Shown in pieces: positions 31,568 through 34,804 of a stretch of DNA of 34,804 nucleotides (positions are counted from its first letter, which is position 1; every line of letters begins with the position of its first letter). The notes under the pieces are model-generated. The model did not search any database, was not told the origin of the DNA, and was given only the letters and a program-made list of their open reading frames with translations. The stretch covers positions 960,467 through 995,270 of the forward strand of contig NW_002060961.1 of NCBI RefSeq assembly GCF_000150275.1, read 5' to 3'. The stretch comes from Trichoplax adhaerens (Eukaryota; Placozoa; Uniplacotomia; Trichoplacea; Trichoplacidae). Both the position numbers and the translations under genes were made by a program.

Positions 31568-34500
31568 TCAGGACTGTCTAACTAAGCTATCCGTAATTGG
31601 TGGTTGATTATTTTCACGTGCAGGATCTTGTAAACGGTGAATTCTGATGTTTTCCTTAAACTTTAATTTGCTAAAGATCGGTATGTAAAGGTAGAAGTTA
31701 GGCTAGAATTTTCTTTTACGTAATTAGCTTACCTGCGTAAACCATACCAATGAGTATCTGGCACAACGCTGATATGATTCCCTCACCTCATGTTCTGTGG
31801 AGATAGAAATATAAACTGGCGACGTTTTCTTTTCGTGGCTAATTGTAGCAAAGTATCCATGCACAAATCTCGATTGACCATGTCCTGTATAAATAGGGTA
31901 ACGACTTTAAATTACGGCCATAAACTTCATAATGAAAGTTTTTATAAAAATATAGTTTTATTTACTTAGGAGAGTTAATCTACAAGTCAACAACAACATA
32001 CCATAAAAACGTCAAATTCATCTAAACATTGTAAAGGTGAATCCGTTGCTTCCCAAAGCGCGACGATAAAAGCAACGGTTGAAAATGATCGTTCACCACC
32101 TGACAATGAACCGGTGCCAGAGGTTTTTGCATTGGCAGATATCTTAACCTAAAAGTTTACGTGTCAATGAATCACAATCCAAAATGGCTATTCCTGAACT
32201 GCACTACTATAATTATAACATACATCTAAAGATATCTTTTTTTTGTTATGATCAATCAGCATAGTACCAAGATATCCTCTTTTTGCCAACGTTTTACCAA
32301 ATGTAGTGATAATTCGTTGAGTTAAAATTTTTTGCATTCCTGTAAATAGCTTGTGTCGCTTCTTTAATTGATTGTTCAGTTGCTATCCGAAAGAAATCAT
32401 CGATACAGAAACAGGTACATATTAAGAAACTAAATCTTTATCCATCAATAAGTAATATAGCTTGACAACAGTATAGAGTCTTGGTAACTATTGACTTTTA
32501 CTTACTATCCGAAAAAAATCATCACCATAGAAATATGTACATAATAAGAAACTAAAACTAACATCAATCAGTAAGAAATACAGCTTCAATAACTTTTAGT
32601 ACGGTACTGCTTGTAGTAATAGCATTTGCGTCATGACCAATTTCAATCGCACATGGAGCTACTAGCTTTGATGAGGTGAACCTGTGCCATTTCTCGTAGC
32701 TCCAAAAGTGATAGTGCCATCAACATAGACAAATTATCCTTATCTTTGGTGTAAAAGTGAATTACCTTAGATGTACTATCAAGTATAGTAAGGTGACCGC
32801 TTTGTTCATTATACTTTTTTTTTGCAATACCGTAAGCGGCCAGAATTTCTTCACGACTACCAGTTTCTTTTTCATGGTCCCTTAAACGTTTTTTCTTTGC
32901 CTTAATTTGTTTATTCAATGTTGAAATATCTAAACTGGAATTACATCGCGTTGGAGATAACTTGAAAGCGGCTTCCTTGGACGTCTATATGTGGTAATGA
33001 AAGTACATAAGCCCAATTGAATGGATTGAATCACTGAACTGATATATATTTTATAGACATATCTTACCTCTACGGTGTTTTCTTGATTAGAAGTAGTTTG
33101 TAATTTTTCATTTTTCTTACGATACAATTGATCAATTTTTGATTGCAATTCATTCCATTGACTATCATAACTCCTGTATTTTACTTCAATTTCTTTACGT
33201 TTTTCCTAATTAGAAATGATTAATAATCGTTGCATAAGGGCTGTACACTGTACAGTATAGAAATAGAGTTAACCCCCAAAATTGCATACTTTAAGCAGTT
33301 TCATATCTTCCACGATCTTTTGTATCCCATTTTCGAGGTCATTTATCTGATCTTCCAATGTTGTAGCTTTTGTGGCTACGTTGCGGTATGATACCACGAG
33401 TTTTTCTAACTAATAATCGAAATTGCTATATCAAATTAGTGGTAACATGACATTGTAGAAATAGTAAACTAGAGTTGAGACAGTAACAAGAAATTTATAA
33501 TAAATTTGAACCTCTTCTTTATCTTTCTCAATTTCTTCCTCTCTGTCATGTAATTCCGTTTCCTATATATTAAGATTAGAAATTGTAGGACTGATAAAAG
33601 AGTTTGTAATTTCCTTGTACTTTACTAAATTGTTGTTGGACTTAGATGTTGTCTTACCAATGCTGTCAAATCAGAGGCTTTGACCTCAAACGATTGCAAC
33701 TCTTGGATTTCCTGTAAGAAATAATATTAAGTCAGCCTTTATTAATTGCTACCATTACCTGTCATAAATTATGAGTCATATTTATTTACATTCTTTAGTG
33801 AATTCATTCGGTCTTGATGATAGCTAATTGATTGGCGTATTGAATTATAGTCCGTCTGTGTTATCATCCCAATATCGATTAGTAAATGTAATTAAACTTC
33901 AAAATATTATTCTTGTATATATATACTGTGATAAATACAAGTATAATTTAAGACCTTAATTTTATCTAAATTCCTCTGAATTGATGTCATTTGAGCACTA
34001 GCGTTGCGAATGTCATTGTTGCAATTTTCAAAAAGCGATTTTCTACGTCTATTAAATAAAGAACGTTTATTAATTTCACGCCGACTGACATCATAAACAT
34101 CAACAACATCCTCTATTTTCATAGTGTGATAACATCTATCTACACTTTTACAATGATAAAAATTTGTAATCATCGACTGATCTATCCGTACCTTATTTCT
34201 TCTGTTACATTTCGTACAAAATAATGAACTCCACGCCGAAAATTGGAATAATATCTGAAGTTAGCGCCGCCATAAAGATGGTCACCATTGATTATATAGG
34301 CCTGCGTATTAAGACAACGTACATCCTAAGCACGTAGAAACAATCACTTTGAAATTTTAAATAGTTTCACTACAGTTTACAATACCTCTCTGACATTTCC
34401 AGGAACATTTCTACCTGTCAAAAAATTTATAGCTTCTTCTCGATGTTCGATAAGTAAAATGTTTTCGATTCCTTTCTATAACGTAGAAAAGTGATAATGT

Positions 34501-34758
34501 ATTCAATCGAACTTACACTAAATTCATTTAATTTACAAATTCAAACAGCTTGCAGCATTACCTGATCAATAAAGCAATTTATAACATTGCTATTATTGAT
34601 ATCTAACGATTCTAAAACAGTTGGGTACCGACACCGCTGGACATTAAGAAATACATGTATCGTCAATAGTAGTTTCATGTTTGACAACTACTTTATCAGG
34701 CCATTAATATCGTATCAGAAATATCAGTGTTTCTTACAAATTTGGGAATATCATGTGG
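31568..34758 (-). CDS. SMC6: SMC6 copy B, second SMC6 paralogue (5' part outside window)
   Basis: Carries hinge remnant, C-terminal coiled coil and ATPase head of a second SMC6. Exons in order: possibly 34758-34738, then 34636-34562, 34475-34386, 34301-34192, 34048-33955, 33855-33790, 33711-33658, 33562-33512, 33409-33290, 33205-33068, 32984-32766, 32382-32224, 32148-32002, 31884-31787, 31670-31568; all junctions from 34636 on are in phase. Hinge side: [20 protein letters not shown] and [18 protein letters not shown]; the next exon has [17 protein letters not shown]. Head: [13 protein letters not shown] (ABC signature), [11 protein letters not shown] (Walker B), [14 protein letters not shown] and [10 protein letters not shown], ending [14 protein letters not shown]. 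The head is closer to human SMC6 than copy A is. Nine exons have the same or nearly the same length as in copy A, so the genes share an ancestor with this intron layout. Walker A lies beyond the window. Confidence 0.92.
32383..32590 (-). repeat. Intronic duplication of the acceptor region in SMC6 copy B
   Basis: Sequence next to the acceptor of exon 32382-32224 (plus strand CTATCCGAAAGAAATCATCG, then ACATATTAAGAAACTAAA and AATATAGCTT) recurs about 126 bases farther into the intron as CTATCCGAAAAAAATCATCA, ACATAATAAGAAACTAAA and AATACAGCTT near 32508-32586. Two diverged copies. Confidence 0.65.
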
Positions 34759-34804
34759 CTTATCATATTAATATCAACAACGATAAACGAAATCAGTCAC
34801 GATG

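Noticed and set aside
1-34804. CRISPR arrays, prokaryotic operons, phage or transposon genes, rRNA or tRNA
   Set aside because: Direct repeats here are contiguous satellites without unique spacers; genes have spliceosomal introns; no transposase, reverse transcriptase or recognisable structured RNA gene was seen.

Overview
The window is eukaryotic nuclear DNA. It is AT-rich, carries intron-dense genes with GT-AG introns, and has no operon-like packing. The protein set (Polycomb EED, MYCBP, CMSS1, SMC6) is that of an animal or a close relative. AT-richness, compact introns and conserved metazoan gene content would fit a placozoan such as Trichoplax, but that assignment is inference. Most genes were assembled by hand from exons too short to stand out as ORFs. 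I accepted an exon when splice signals, codon phase and a remembered human homologue all agreed.

Layout: (1) 131-3607, plus strand: the 3' 12-13 exons of EED, the WD40 H3K27me3-binding subunit of PRC2; its first exon(s) lie left of the window. (2) 4115-7088, minus strand: a complete nine-exon CMSS1 gene, convergent with EED. (3) 8217-8857, plus strand: a four-exon MYCBP (AMY-1) gene, divergent from CMSS1. (4) 11823-12899 and 14004-15080, plus strand: two intronless, near-identical NAD(P)H-dependent reductases of the DFR/Gre2-like extended SDR family, in a roughly 2.15 kb direct tandem duplication that also carries the promoter. (5) 16.5-17.1 kb: a tandem array of about 152-bp units. (6) 17718 to about 28861, minus strand: a near-complete SMC6 gene of about 30 exons with Walker A, coiled coils, hinge, ABC signature and Walker B. 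Several introns hold tandem repeats, and the last intron has a GC donor. (7) 28.9-29.7 kb: a seven-unit array of about 115 bp just upstream of SMC6. (8) 29866-31506, minus strand: a possible small helical gene of unknown function. (9) 31568 to beyond 34758, minus strand: the 3' half of a second, diverged SMC6 paralogue in the same orientation.

The most notable points are the two head-to-tail SMC6 paralogues, which keep matching exon lengths but have unequal sequence drift; a minisatellite that copies an SMC6 splice acceptor and exon start; a GC-AG intron where the paralogue has GT-AG; and the reductase pair, whose coding regions are far more alike than their flanks.
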